Source of the DNA: Pseudomonas sp. 7P_10.2_Bac1
Lineage (GTDB): Bacteria; Pseudomonadota; Gammaproteobacteria; Pseudomonadales; Pseudomonadaceae
Length of the DNA: 64,000 bases
Direction: 5' to 3'
Assembly: GCF_025465935.1 (NCBI RefSeq)
Contig: NZ_JANLNV010000059.1
Span: 248,001 to 312,000, forward strand
The notes beneath the pieces were generated by a model, which was given only the letters and a program-made list of their open reading frames with translations, made no database searches and was not told the DNA's origin. Numbering within the stretch: position 1 is the stretch's first letter; the number at the start of each line of letters is the position of its first letter. Both the position numbers and the translations under genes were made by a program. Positions 29,392-38,126 of this stretch are shown one piece after another.

Positions 29392-32300
29392 CGAACGCAC
29401 ACAACTCTCTGAAAGAGTGCGGATATCCCGCCACTACCAACGCTCAATTCGCTTAGATGCCGACCTTGGCCGCGAGGATGCGCTAGCTGGCTATATATGC
29501 CACACCACAGCGACCACTATTCTGCGAAGCATGTCCAAGCAACTGGCGGAAACGAATCAACGCTCATTTACTTGGACTGGCCCATTCGGAGGCGGAAAAT
29601 CCTCTCTGGCAGTCACCCTAGCAAGCGCACTCCATCACGATAGCGCCATACGAGAGCGAGCGAGAGAAGCCCTAAAAGTCGAGGTAATACCCCACTTTGA
29701 CCGGGCATTCGCTGCAAGCGAAGGCTGGCTTATTGTCCCCTTAGTAGGCAAGCGCTCTAGCGTAGTTTTCGAGCTGAATGCTGCACTTCGTAAAGCTAAA
29801 GGGAAAAGCGTCGACAACCGTAAAATCTCCGCATCTAGCCTCATCAACGATTTGGTACAAACTGCTGAAGATCGGTCGCAAGACGGAGTTATGGTCATCC
29901 TGGATGAAATGGGCAAATTTCTCGAAGCTTCGGCTTTGGGGAATGGCGATGATGTTTACTTCTTTCAAGAGCTTGCCGAAGCCGCCGCGAGATCCAACGG
30001 AAAATTGGTGATCATAGGCGTACTACACCAGTCCTTCGCTCAATACGGCGCACGCCTTGGTAACGACACTCGTGATGAATGGGCAAAAGTTCAAGGTCGC
30101 TATGTAGATCTACCGTTCGTCGCTGCTAGCGACGAAGTTGTCGAACTCATTGGACGCGCTATCGAGTCAGATTATCGTCCCGAGTGGGTGCGGAAAGCAT
30201 CGGCTGCTATCGCCGACTCTATCCGGTTACGCCGACCAGCAGTGGGAAGCATCTTCGCCGAATCCCTAGCAAACTGCTGGCCCCTCCATCCTGCAATGGC
30301 AGCATTGCTCGGCCCCATATCCAAACGACAATTCGGGCAAAACGAACGCAGCACATTTGGGTTCCTGGCCTCTGTAGAGCCGTATGGCTTCAATTCATAC
30401 TTAAAAGCCACACCTCTTCAGTCCGCAACCTGGTATCGCCCCGACGACTATTGGGACTACCTTCGCTCGAATCTAGAGCCTGCAATCCTTGCATCTCCCG
30501 ATGGACACCGCTGGTCACAAGCAGTGGAAGCAGTCGAGCGAACAGAAGCGAAAACCAGTAATACGTTACTTGTGGCGCTGATCAAGAACATCGCGATTAT
30601 TGATTTATTCCGCAACGGATCTGGACTAGCAGCTGACATGCCTGTCCTACAAGCAATCTTCTTTCAGACTCCAACTGCAGAGGTCGAGAAGGCTCTTGAG
30701 GAGCTTTCGCGCATGCGCGTAGCTCTCTTTAAAAAGCACATTGGTGCTTGGTCAGTATTCGAAGGTAGCGATTTCGACATCGACTCAGCCATTACACAAA
30801 CCCTCGCCTCTTCTCCAGGTGTCGACTACAACCACCTAGCTCACTTGATGGGCTTGCATCCAGTAGTAGCCAAGCGACACTATCATGAGACAGGCTCAAT
30901 GCGCTGGATGAATATTTCTCTGAGCCGATTAGAAGAAACTGAGCGTCTGGCTAAGAAATATGTCCCAAGCAAAGGTGAGTTTGGACTTCTTGCTCTGGTT
31001 TTACCTGGTAGCAATGTAAGTCAAAAAACAGCATTGCGTCGAGCCCAAGAATGCTCTCAGCGCCAACCTTGGCCTTTTCTTGTTGGAGTCCCACGGAACT
31101 ATGCGAGGATCGAAACGCTCGGCGCAGAGCTTGTTGCACTAGAAGCGGTTAAAGATCGTCACGAACTGCAGGGTGATGCAGTAGCCCGCCGCGAAGTCCA
31201 TGCCCGCTTAGCCTCTGTAAGAGCGAACTTGACGGAGCAACTCCAAGCAGCCACTACAAACGCCCAATGGTTCGATGGTAGCGATGACCCTATTGACTTA
31301 GGAACACGCCTCTCACCCATTGCTTCTGATCTAGCTGACGAGCTCTATCCAAGCTCACCACTGGTCTGGAGTGAACTTGCTAATCGCGACAATCTCTCGA
31401 GTAATAGCGTTAAGGCACGCCGTGATTTAATGCATCTCATGCTTGATCACGAAGCCTCCGAAAACTTCAACATTGAAGGCTTTCCCGCTGAGCGAGGACT
31501 TTACGAAACCGTGCTTAGAAGCACAGACTTGCACCGTCAAGACACCGATGGACACTGGCGCTTCCTTCCACCTGAAGAAAACGATGATGCTCGAATTAGC
31601 AAATTATGGAGCACAACTAGAGCGCTCTTTAGTGACTCCTCAGTGCGCGTCAAAGCATCCGACATCTCAGATCTTTGGAGCAAACCGCCATTCGGTATGA
31701 AAGCCGGCATAAAACCTATCATTTTTACTGCATTCCTACTCGCTCACAAATCGAATGTTGCAGTTTACAAAGATGGGGTATTTATTCCTCGCCTAACCGA
31801 CGCGGATATCGATGAATACCTTCAAGATGCGGGTCGCTTTTCGCTTCGCTGGGTCATTATCGACGAAGAAAAAACATATATTCTGAAAGGCATTGCAGAA
31901 GTCCTTGCCGATGTAGGGCAAAGCGCGAGCGCTCGCGACCCACTAGAAGCGGCCCGCGGCCTAGTTGCATTAGTATTTAACCTTCCAATCTGGACGCAAC
32001 GCACACATCAGGTGAGCGAAAAAGCACGAGCCATTCGTGACACTTTACTCAAAGCGAAGGACCCACATAAAGTTCTGTTTGTTGATTTGGTTGCTCTGCT
32101 AAATACTGATGACGGCAAAGCTTACGTCAAAGCTCTTCGCAGTCCAATAATCGAGCTAGCTGGCGCTTATGAGACTATGCTTCGTCGCGCAGGAGCTTCT
32201 ATGCTTGAAGCACTTGATGCTCCTGGAGATAAGCTTGAACGTCTACGCGCCCGTGCTGAGGCAGTCTCGGGAATAACCGGAGATCTTCGCCAAGATTCTT

Positions 32301-32710
32301 TTGCCACCCGACTGGCAAAGTATGACGGGACGATCGAAAGTATAGAAGGAATTTTGAGCCTTGCGGCCAACAAACCACCTCGCGATTGGATAGATCGTGA
32401 CATCGACTCGGCAATGCTTGAAATATCGAAAGTCGCTCTTCGCTTTCGACAAGCCGAAGCCTTCGTGTCAGTAAAGGGACGACAGCCCAACAGCGAAGCA
32501 TTCGCGGTTGTAATTGGGTCCGGATCAGAAACCAAAGTAATTTCTCGCTCCTTCGCGATTACTGACCGGCATCGTAAAGCTGTAGAATCCAAAGCGGAGG
32601 AAATTGCTAGTCAGTTACGCGAGCAAGGACTTGAAACCGAAGTACTACTCGCAATTTTAGCTAAAGCAGGTATGCAACTAGCTGCTGAAGAGGAAGAAAG
32701 TCATGGGTGA
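29384..32710 (+). CDS. Large P-loop ATPase, SspC-like
   Basis: A 1108-residue ATPase. Walker A is GPFGGGKSS (residues 66-74) and Walker B VMVILDEMGKF (169-179). The remaining 900 residues show no other motif that I recognise. Its place between a DUF4007 gene and a PAPS-reductase-like gene, with eight-base overlaps on both sides, is that of sspC, the ATPase of the Ssp phosphorothioation machinery. It would power DNA handling or sulfur insertion. The assignment rests on context and Walker motifs, not on a direct match, so related ATPases of other defence systems remain possible. Confidence 0.75.
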   Translation: MTDERTQLSERVRISRHYQRSIRLDADLGREDALAGYICHTTATTILRSMSKQLAETNQRSFTWTGPFGGGKSSLAVTLASALHHDSAIRERAREALKVEVIPHFDRAFAASEGWLIVPLVGKRSSVVFELNAALRKAKGKSVDNRKISASSLINDLVQTAEDRSQDGVMVILDEMGKFLEASALGNGDDVYFFQELAEAAARSNGKLVIIGVLHQSFAQYGARLGNDTRDEWAKVQGRYVDLPFVAASDEVVELIGRAIESDYRPEWVRKASAAIADSIRLRRPAVGSIFAESLANCWPLHPAMAALLGPISKRQFGQNERSTFGFLASVEPYGFNSYLKATPLQSATWYRPDDYWDYLRSNLEPAILASPDGHRWSQAVEAVERTEAKTSNTLLVALIKNIAIIDLFRNGSGLAADMPVLQAIFFQTPTAEVEKALEELSRMRVALFKKHIGAWSVFEGSDFDIDSAITQTLASSPGVDYNHLAHLMGLHPVVAKRHYHETGSMRWMNISLSRLEETERLAKKYVPSKGEFGLLALVLPGSNVSQKTALRRAQECSQRQPWPFLVGVPRNYARIETLGAELVALEAVKDRHELQGDAVARREVHARLASVRANLTEQLQAATTNAQWFDGSDDPIDLGTRLSPIASDLADELYPSSPLVWSELANRDNLSSNSVKARRDLMHLMLDHEASENFNIEGFPAERGLYETVLRSTDLHRQDTDGHWRFLPPEENDDARISKLWSTTRALFSDSSVRVKASDISDLWSKPPFGMKAGIKPIIFTAFLLAHKSNVAVYKDGVFIPRLTDADIDEYLQDAGRFSLRWVIIDEEKTYILKGIAEVLADVGQSASARDPLEAARGLVALVFNLPIWTQRTHQVSEKARAIRDTLLKAKDPHKVLFVDLVALLNTDDGKAYVKALRSPIIELAGAYETMLRRAGASMLEALDAPGDKLERLRARAEAVSGITGDLRQDSFATRLAKYDGTIESIEGILSLAANKPPRDWIDRDIDSAMLEISKVALRFRQAEAFVSVKGRQPNSEAFAVVIGSGSETKVISRSFAITDRHRKAVESKAEEIASQLREQGLETEVLLAILAKAGMQLAAEEEESHG

Positions 32711-33539
32711 GCGCCACGTACTCGGGTTATCCGGAGGAAAGGACAGTGCAGCTTTAGCCGTATATATGCGCCAAACTCACCCAGAACTGGACATAGAGTA
32801 TTTTTTTACAGACACAGGTAAAGAGCTACCTGAGGTCTACGAGTTTCTGGGCCGGCTCGAAGGTTATTTGGGACGACCTATAGAACGTCTTAATCCACGT
32901 CGCGACTTTGATTTCTGGCTGCGCGAGTACAATCATTTTCTTCCTTCGCCCCAGACACGCTGGTGCACACGGATGCTGAAACTCAAGCCATTCGAACAAT
33001 GGATAAAACCGATGCTTGCCTCGGGAGACAAAGTGACATCCTACGTCGCTATTCGCGCCGATGAGGAATATCGCGAGGGATATTCATCTAAACAAAATAA
33101 CCTGATCGTCACGCTACCATTTCGCGAAGCGGGAATCGATAAAGCAGGTGTAATGGACATCCTAGAATCTTCAGGTGTGGGCTACCCAAAATATTACGAA
33201 TGGCGCTCGCGCAGCGGATGCACCTTCTGCTTCTTCCAACAAAAAATTGAATGGGTCCACCTCAAGGAGCGCCATCCTGAAGCCTTCGAAGAAGCAAAGG
33301 CCTTGGAAAAGGACGCGCTGGAGCACGGATCTCCTTTTACGTGGTCTGCAGGCGAGTCTCTGGTAGATTTAGAAAAGCCAGAGAGAGTAGCGCAAATTAC
33401 GGCAGACTTTGAACTTCGCAAAGCACGCACCCGCGCAAACACCCCAATCAACCCATTGCGCCCGATAGACGTCGTAAATATTGATGATATCTACGGAGAA
33501 GACGAGGGCGGGGGCTCTTGTTTGATTTGCCACAAATAA
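32703..33539 (+). CDS. PAPS-reductase/ATP-pyrophosphatase family protein, SspD/DndC-like
   Basis: A 278-residue member of the adenine-nucleotide alpha-hydrolase/PAPS reductase family. The PP-loop is SGGKDS (residues 10-15). Cysteines at 88 (RWCTRM), 173 and 176 (SGCTFCFFQ), and 273 and 276 (SCLICHK) could hold an iron-sulfur cluster, as DndC does. SspD/DndC proteins activate the DNA backbone with ATP and receive sulfur from a cysteine desulfurase. It is the last gene of the three-gene operon. No desulfurase gene follows; a host IscS could supply the sulfur, as reported for some Dnd systems lacking DndA. Confidence 0.85.
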   Translation: MGERHVLGLSGGKDSAALAVYMRQTHPELDIEYFFTDTGKELPEVYEFLGRLEGYLGRPIERLNPRRDFDFWLREYNHFLPSPQTRWCTRMLKLKPFEQWIKPMLASGDKVTSYVAIRADEEYREGYSSKQNNLIVTLPFREAGIDKAGVMDILESSGVGYPKYYEWRSRSGCTFCFFQQKIEWVHLKERHPEAFEEAKALEKDALEHGSPFTWSAGESLVDLEKPERVAQITADFELRKARTRANTPINPLRPIDVVNIDDIYGEDEGGGSCLICHK

Positions 33540-33568
33540 GCATCGTTACTTAGTTTTTTCAGCATATA

Positions 33569-33598
33569 ACACCTCATCGGGAAGGCCTGATGAGGTGT
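33569..33598. terminator. Hairpin between the two convergent island operons
   Basis: ACACCTCATC and GATGAGGTGT form a perfect 10-bp stem around a 10-base loop, between the sspD-like stop and the DGQHR gene stop. It can end transcription from both sides, although the T-tracts are poor. Confidence 0.7.
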
Positions 33599-33627
33599 CT
33601 ATTTTCAGCCTGCTACTCTTCTCTTAT

Positions 33628-35886
33628 CTACTCCACTTCTTCGGCGTCAGCATCGTCAGAAGAGCCATCTCCGCCTCCAGGCGCTGGATCAAACATTAGG
33701 ATAGGTAAGGTTACCTTCTTCCTTACAACACCATTAAGAAACTCTTGATAGCTTGCCTTGGCCTTATCACGAATGGCTGCACGAGCATCGTCTGCAAGAT
33801 CAACATCAGCAATGCGATGCTCATCGCAATACTCTGCGACCTGACGTCGCATCAAAGACTGCGCAACTGCTTGACGACAGTGATCCCGATCTTGATCAAC
33901 GAGCCCCTTAACCCCCTCATCCGTCGACCTCCAAAGCTCCAATATCAAATACCGATACTTAGGCCACTCAGCGGGCTGCAATTCTCCAGGAAGCACAACT
34001 TTTCGAAATGTAGGACCACCTAAAACAAGCTTTACACTTTCCTCATCGACGCTCAATTCGCCCTCAAAAACCCTAATCAGCGACTTAAGATCTTCGAGCG
34101 TTTTTGGACATAAAAACGAATTTAGCGCATCAATGTACTCTGTCAGCAACTCAGGAGTAGATTTATCTATGCTACCGAAAACACGCTCAATCGCTTCTAC
34201 ATAGGTGCATACGACTGATGTTTGAAAAGCGACTGTCGAAAAAACATTCTCGTACAAGCGATCGATGGCATCACGCAACGGCTTCACGACTTCCCCGTCA
34301 ATGATTACCTTCTTCTCGACTTTGGGTGTCAGACTGTTTAGAAAGAAGAGTGCGCGACTCACTTTCATTTCCTCAACACGCGCCTTCCGGCTACTCATGA
34401 CAGCATTGACGCGCTCTAAGGCCTCCCGAATTTCAGGGGTGTCCCAATTTAGCTCGTTATCTCCCACACGGCGCGCCAACCCTTCTCGGAAAGCGTCAAA
34501 TGTTCGAACAGTAGCTTGGCCGTCGAAAAGCATCTTCTCCAGTTCTGCATCACGTTTTTCAACTAGCGCATGGTTGAGCTTAATGGTTGCCCGAGCAAAT
34601 GCATCGAATGGATGCACTGCGGAAAGGAAACTGTCAATTATCGGGGTGTATAACTCCGACCATCTCTTACGGACAATATCTTTTATCTCGTCCGAGTAGT
34701 TGGATTTATTATTGATCTCCCTCTGTTCCTGAGTGAGTTCATCTTTGAGACCTAGGCGCTCATAGGCCAAATCAAGCTTCTTTTTGGGAGCCCCTACCTT
34801 ACCTCGACTTTCAATGCCGTGAGCGTGGTAGCCCATGAGAAGATGGTCAGTTAGATGATAAAGATGACTTACACCGGTAAAAGCAACATCGCTTGCAATT
34901 TTTACACGATCTCGCTCTTGGTCGAGTTCGACATTCCAAATACGAAGAGCAGTGGCATCTTTTACGTCTAATCCCTTTATGTGAGAAAGCGTCGCGCGGA
35001 GGCACTCTGCTACGATATCCTGGTCGTTCAGAAGCTTGTTACGTGAGTCCGAAACACTCTTAGCCGTCTTATTCAGAGTCAAAAACACTCGACGAGCGGC
35101 ACGCACTACGTCCATGTCTATATCATCACTTAACGAGCCATCCAACTCGGGAAAAGTGCAAATGAGCACTGGTAGCTGAAGTGAACTGAGGTCATAAGAT
35201 CTGATTTCTTTGTCAGGCCAAACTTTGTAGTAGCGTTCATACGGGCTACGCGTAGCCTCTGCCCATCCACCTGTAAGATTGCGATAGAGTGCCAGTAGGG
35301 CCATCGCGCGATGTTGCCCATCAACTATGGCGAGAGTGCAGTTATCACGCGCAAGACGCAGCTGTGCACCCTCGGACAAGGGCGTGTCGCCACGTAGATT
35401 TTGGAAAAATTGAAACTGCTCCTCTCCCTTGGCTCCAGCAGTTATGCGTTGCTCCTTGATACCCTGGTGATCTTTAGAGTCTTCACACGTTCGTTCCACC
35501 TTACGGTAGTACTGTGCAGGAACTCGGCTGTTAGGTTTTAGCGGCAAGGCCACAGCCACGATTGGAGGGAAGAGCTTGATGAGACCAGAAGTAGACGTAT
35601 CAAGCAGGTAAGGAATAAGCTCCAACGAAACTCGCGAGTCTTCAATATCTCGCTGCATAATTTCGTCAAAATCAAGTTGCTTCAAATCAAAGACTTCACG
35701 CACAGGAGCAAGCATGCTTAGCAGCTTTGCCTGACCTTGCTTTTCTGACAAGGTGACGTGAGTCAAGAGGTATCGAACCTCTACTCCGGCGCTCCTGCCA
35801 TCTTCCGTGCTCACCCGAAACGTACCGATGGTTCCATCAAGGTGCACATCAAGCGCACTTGTACCTCCACTGATAAGCGTTGCCAT
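33628..35886 (-). CDS. DGQHR-domain (DndB-like) protein
   Basis: A 752-residue protein with the ParB-like DGQHR motif at residues 189-193 (LAIVDGQHRAMALLAL), the mark of the DndB/DGQHR family. It is about twice the usual DndB length; the C-terminal half has no motif I recognise and ends in an acidic tail (DDADAEEVE). DndB proteins repress dnd operons, and the related DUF262 part of SspE senses phosphorothioate DNA. Either a regulator or a modification sensor is possible here. The start at 35886 is chosen for the GGAAGGA just before it, directly after the stop of the GIY-YIG gene, so the two form an operon running towards sspBCD. Confidence 0.78.
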   Translation of the reverse strand: MATLISGGTSALDVHLDGTIGTFRVSTEDGRSAGVEVRYLLTHVTLSEKQGQAKLLSMLAPVREVFDLKQLDFDEIMQRDIEDSRVSLELIPYLLDTSTSGLIKLFPPIVAVALPLKPNSRVPAQYYRKVERTCEDSKDHQGIKEQRITAGAKGEEQFQFFQNLRGDTPLSEGAQLRLARDNCTLAIVDGQHRAMALLALYRNLTGGWAEATRSPYERYYKVWPDKEIRSYDLSSLQLPVLICTFPELDGSLSDDIDMDVVRAARRVFLTLNKTAKSVSDSRNKLLNDQDIVAECLRATLSHIKGLDVKDATALRIWNVELDQERDRVKIASDVAFTGVSHLYHLTDHLLMGYHAHGIESRGKVGAPKKKLDLAYERLGLKDELTQEQREINNKSNYSDEIKDIVRKRWSELYTPIIDSFLSAVHPFDAFARATIKLNHALVEKRDAELEKMLFDGQATVRTFDAFREGLARRVGDNELNWDTPEIREALERVNAVMSSRKARVEEMKVSRALFFLNSLTPKVEKKVIIDGEVVKPLRDAIDRLYENVFSTVAFQTSVVCTYVEAIERVFGSIDKSTPELLTEYIDALNSFLCPKTLEDLKSLIRVFEGELSVDEESVKLVLGGPTFRKVVLPGELQPAEWPKYRYLILELWRSTDEGVKGLVDQDRDHCRQAVAQSLMRRQVAEYCDEHRIADVDLADDARAAIRDKAKASYQEFLNGVVRKKVTLPILMFDPAPGGGDGSSDDADAEEVE

Positions 35887-35887
35887 G

Positions 35888-36538
35888 TCAGTTCCTTCCA
35901 AAGATCGGATAGTTGATTCGATTGAGAATATTTTCTAGGTCGTTGTGCTCGCCGGTGTCCACTCTCACCTCGGAAATGTGAACAAAAAGGTTCGTGGGAT
36001 CAAAATTTCGAGCAACCACCTGATTGGCAAAACCTGCTTCTGCGACGATATCCCTACTTCCACCACCGTGAAGGTCTCTCAACTCAACAATCTTGTTGCG
36101 ATGCTGCTTCAGGCGGGAGCGCAAATTCTTGGCCATACCGATATATAGCGGCGCAGTAAACCAAGGAGCAACATTTTTTAGTACGTCAGCAATGACGCGA
36201 AAGCGATCGGGGTCTGCTGCAAGCCGCTCAATCAACGAGTCCGACTTAGATGGTTCATGCACCACCTCACCAAAGAACTTCGGCTTAAGCTGTCCCCGCA
36301 TCGTTACCTGATAAGGTGTTTCTTGGTAAGGACCAAAAATGAATGTGTTCAATGCAGCTTCAACCGCTGCACGGGCCTGGGCGTCTCCCTCTAGCTGAGC
36401 CGCAGTTACCTTCTTGATAACAGCCTCAATATCAGCTTTAGAAATTACAAGCTTGGAGTACCAAGCGTAAACACCTGGTACCTCTGGAGCTTGATCTATC
36501 TCTGACCAAGCAAAGGCTTGTCCAGCTTCTATCCTCAT
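35888..36538 (-). CDS. GIY-YIG nuclease family protein
   Basis: A 216-residue protein with the parts of a GIY-YIG nuclease. PGVYAWY (21-27) takes the GIY position and LYIGMAKNLRSRLKQH (131-146) the YIG strand with the following Arg and His. LENILNRINYPIFGRN (201-216) carries the metal-binding Glu202 and a terminal Asn. About 105 residues are inserted between GVY and YIG, much more than the 10-11 usual in the fold. It is the first gene of an operon with the DGQHR protein. DNA cleavage as a defence effector is an inference; the key residues look intact. Confidence 0.75.
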   Translation of the reverse strand: MRIEAGQAFAWSEIDQAPEVPGVYAWYSKLVISKADIEAVIKKVTAAQLEGDAQARAAVEAALNTFIFGPYQETPYQVTMRGQLKPKFFGEVVHEPSKSDSLIERLAADPDRFRVIADVLKNVAPWFTAPLYIGMAKNLRSRLKQHRNKIVELRDLHGGGSRDIVAEAGFANQVVARNFDPTNLFVHISEVRVDTGEHNDLENILNRINYPIFGRN

Positions 36539-37297
36539 TTACACACCTATTGTTGGGCGGATCGGTGGAGGTATCCACGCCTAATGGCTGCAGCACCTGC
36601 CCTCGATATTGAGAAACGACCGGGTCCTAATTTCCATCCAGCGCTAGATGCGACTCAACCCCCTGCACCTATAAAGGTGGGCATCAGGGTAATCGATCTT
36701 GATCGAGGTGACCATGAAGTAATCCTCCATCCAGCCCTGCCGTTCGCACGATTGACTGACACCCTGAATTTGCCCCCTATATACTGGACACCAACCCTCA
36801 GCTAAATTGATGCCTCTGCAAACGAAGCCCTGTGCCGCACCGTTACCGTGTAGGCTGTGCACCGTGGTGCTCTGTATGTGACACCATATCGATTTTCAAC
36901 ACTCCCTAGCTTCAAATCGCGGGCATTCACAGCGATATCCGGTCGGGCTGACGACCCAGTCGATGTCCGATAAACTCGTTTCGCCGAACAGCCAATCGCG
37001 AGCGCCCCATACCAAAATAACCAGGTTCGCTAGCCACTCCCGGCAACAAGGGTAAGAGCACAATCTATTTTCGCGAGCGGTCAATCTCCACGGTATCTTT
37101 CAGAGCTTTCGCCTCCATAGTTTCCTACTCAATCCGTTGCAGCTCGCGGATATGTCTGAGCATTGTTTTCCGCTCGGGCACCGACACCTACTCACGGAGG
37201 GTGCATGCAGGATCAAACTGGGGGGACAAATGGGGGGATAGAACATGAAAAATATTATAATATCGTTTAAAATCAATAGCTTAATCACACAACAAAA
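36539..37297. other. Island right end, no gene recognised
   Basis: About 760 bases between the GIY-YIG gene and the right repeat. Short frames occur on both strands, but none has a ribosome-binding site or a match I recognise, so it looks like decayed mobile DNA. Two features stand out: the G-rich doublet TGGGGGGACA AA TGGGGGGATA at 37219-37240, mirrored at the left end, and an AT-rich stretch of about 55 bases just before the repeat. The promoter of the GIY-YIG operon should lie near 36540-36620. Confidence 0.6.
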
Positions 37298-37427
37298 CCG
37301 GCCACAAGCCGGCTTTTTAATTGTCCGAAATAATCCTGTACCGTCCGAAAGTCCTGCCAATACCCTGTCTATTACGGGCCTTTAAAGCACTCGCTTTCCA
37401 ATGCCATTTGACCTCAGCCGACGATGA
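37298..37427. repeat. Right 130-bp direct repeat of the island (attR-like)
   Basis: The second copy of the repeat at 27809-27938, including the terminator hairpin CCGGCCACAAGCCGGCTTTT. Its right edge runs straight into an IS3-type orfA reading frame, while the left copy is attached to the candidate small RNA. The original uninterrupted order was therefore RNA terminator, core, IS remnant. Confidence 0.9.
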
Positions 37428-38052
37428 TCAGCACGCTGAGCTGCATCGTCTGCAAGCCGAACTCAAGCGCCCCCCTAAGAGCGAGGCATCTTCCAAAGGC
37501 CGCCGCGTACTTTGCCAAGCAATACGGTTACAGTCCGGCTTTATCAAGCAGCATGCGTGCGATTATTAGACTCGACGGATTTGCCTATCGCTGAAAGTCC
37601 ATCCCTGAGGTTATTACGCCTGGCTGTCTGAACCGCAATCTTCTCGCGCCAAAGAAGCCCAGCGACTGCTGGGTTTGATCAAGCATTCCTGACTGGAGAG
37701 CGGCGATGTTTATGGCTATCGCAACGTCCACGAAGATCTGCGCGAAGCCGGTGAGGATTGTGGTCGGCATCGTATGGAGAGGCTGATGCGCCTTGAAGGT
37801 TTGCGCTCTCAGACAGGGTATCGACGCCGCCGAGGCAAATACGGCCGTAAGCCAGAAGTCGCCTCACCAATTTACTGAAGCGCCCCAGCTTCTGAAACGG
37901 TAACGGATCAAGCGGAAAACTTACACCACTCGGGAAGATGCTAGTAGCGATGTGTTCGATCACATCGAGATGTTCTAAAACGCAAAACGCCACCATGGTT
38001 TCAACAATCAGCTGTCAACGGTAGAGTTCGGGCAGCGTTACGCAATGAACTT
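37428..38052 (+). mobile_element. Decayed IS3-family insertion sequence
   Basis: Fragments of an IS3-type transposase can be read in shifting frames: AELHRLQAELKR, then KAAAYFAKQYGYS (end of OrfA), then YYAWLSEPQSSRAKEAQRLL, a stop codon, and DVYGYRNVHEDLREAG with MERLMRLEGLRSQTGYRRRR (OrfB). Near the end are RQRIKRKTYTTRE-like and FDHIEMF sequences from the OrfB C-terminus, after an internal deletion that removed most of the catalytic core. Stops, frameshifts and the deletion make it inactive. It lies between the island and the biosynthetic cluster. Confidence 0.8.
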
Positions 38053-38126
38053 ACAACGTTATTACAGAATCCTGGACAACTCACTCTCTGGGTCGCAAAT
38101 GCCCATCCTCTCCAACCGGAACTTGA

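Noticed and set aside
36518..36805. 95-residue plus-strand frame beyond the GIY-YIG gene
   Set aside because: It overlaps the GIY-YIG start region and promoter, has no recognisable sequence and lies in decayed DNA.
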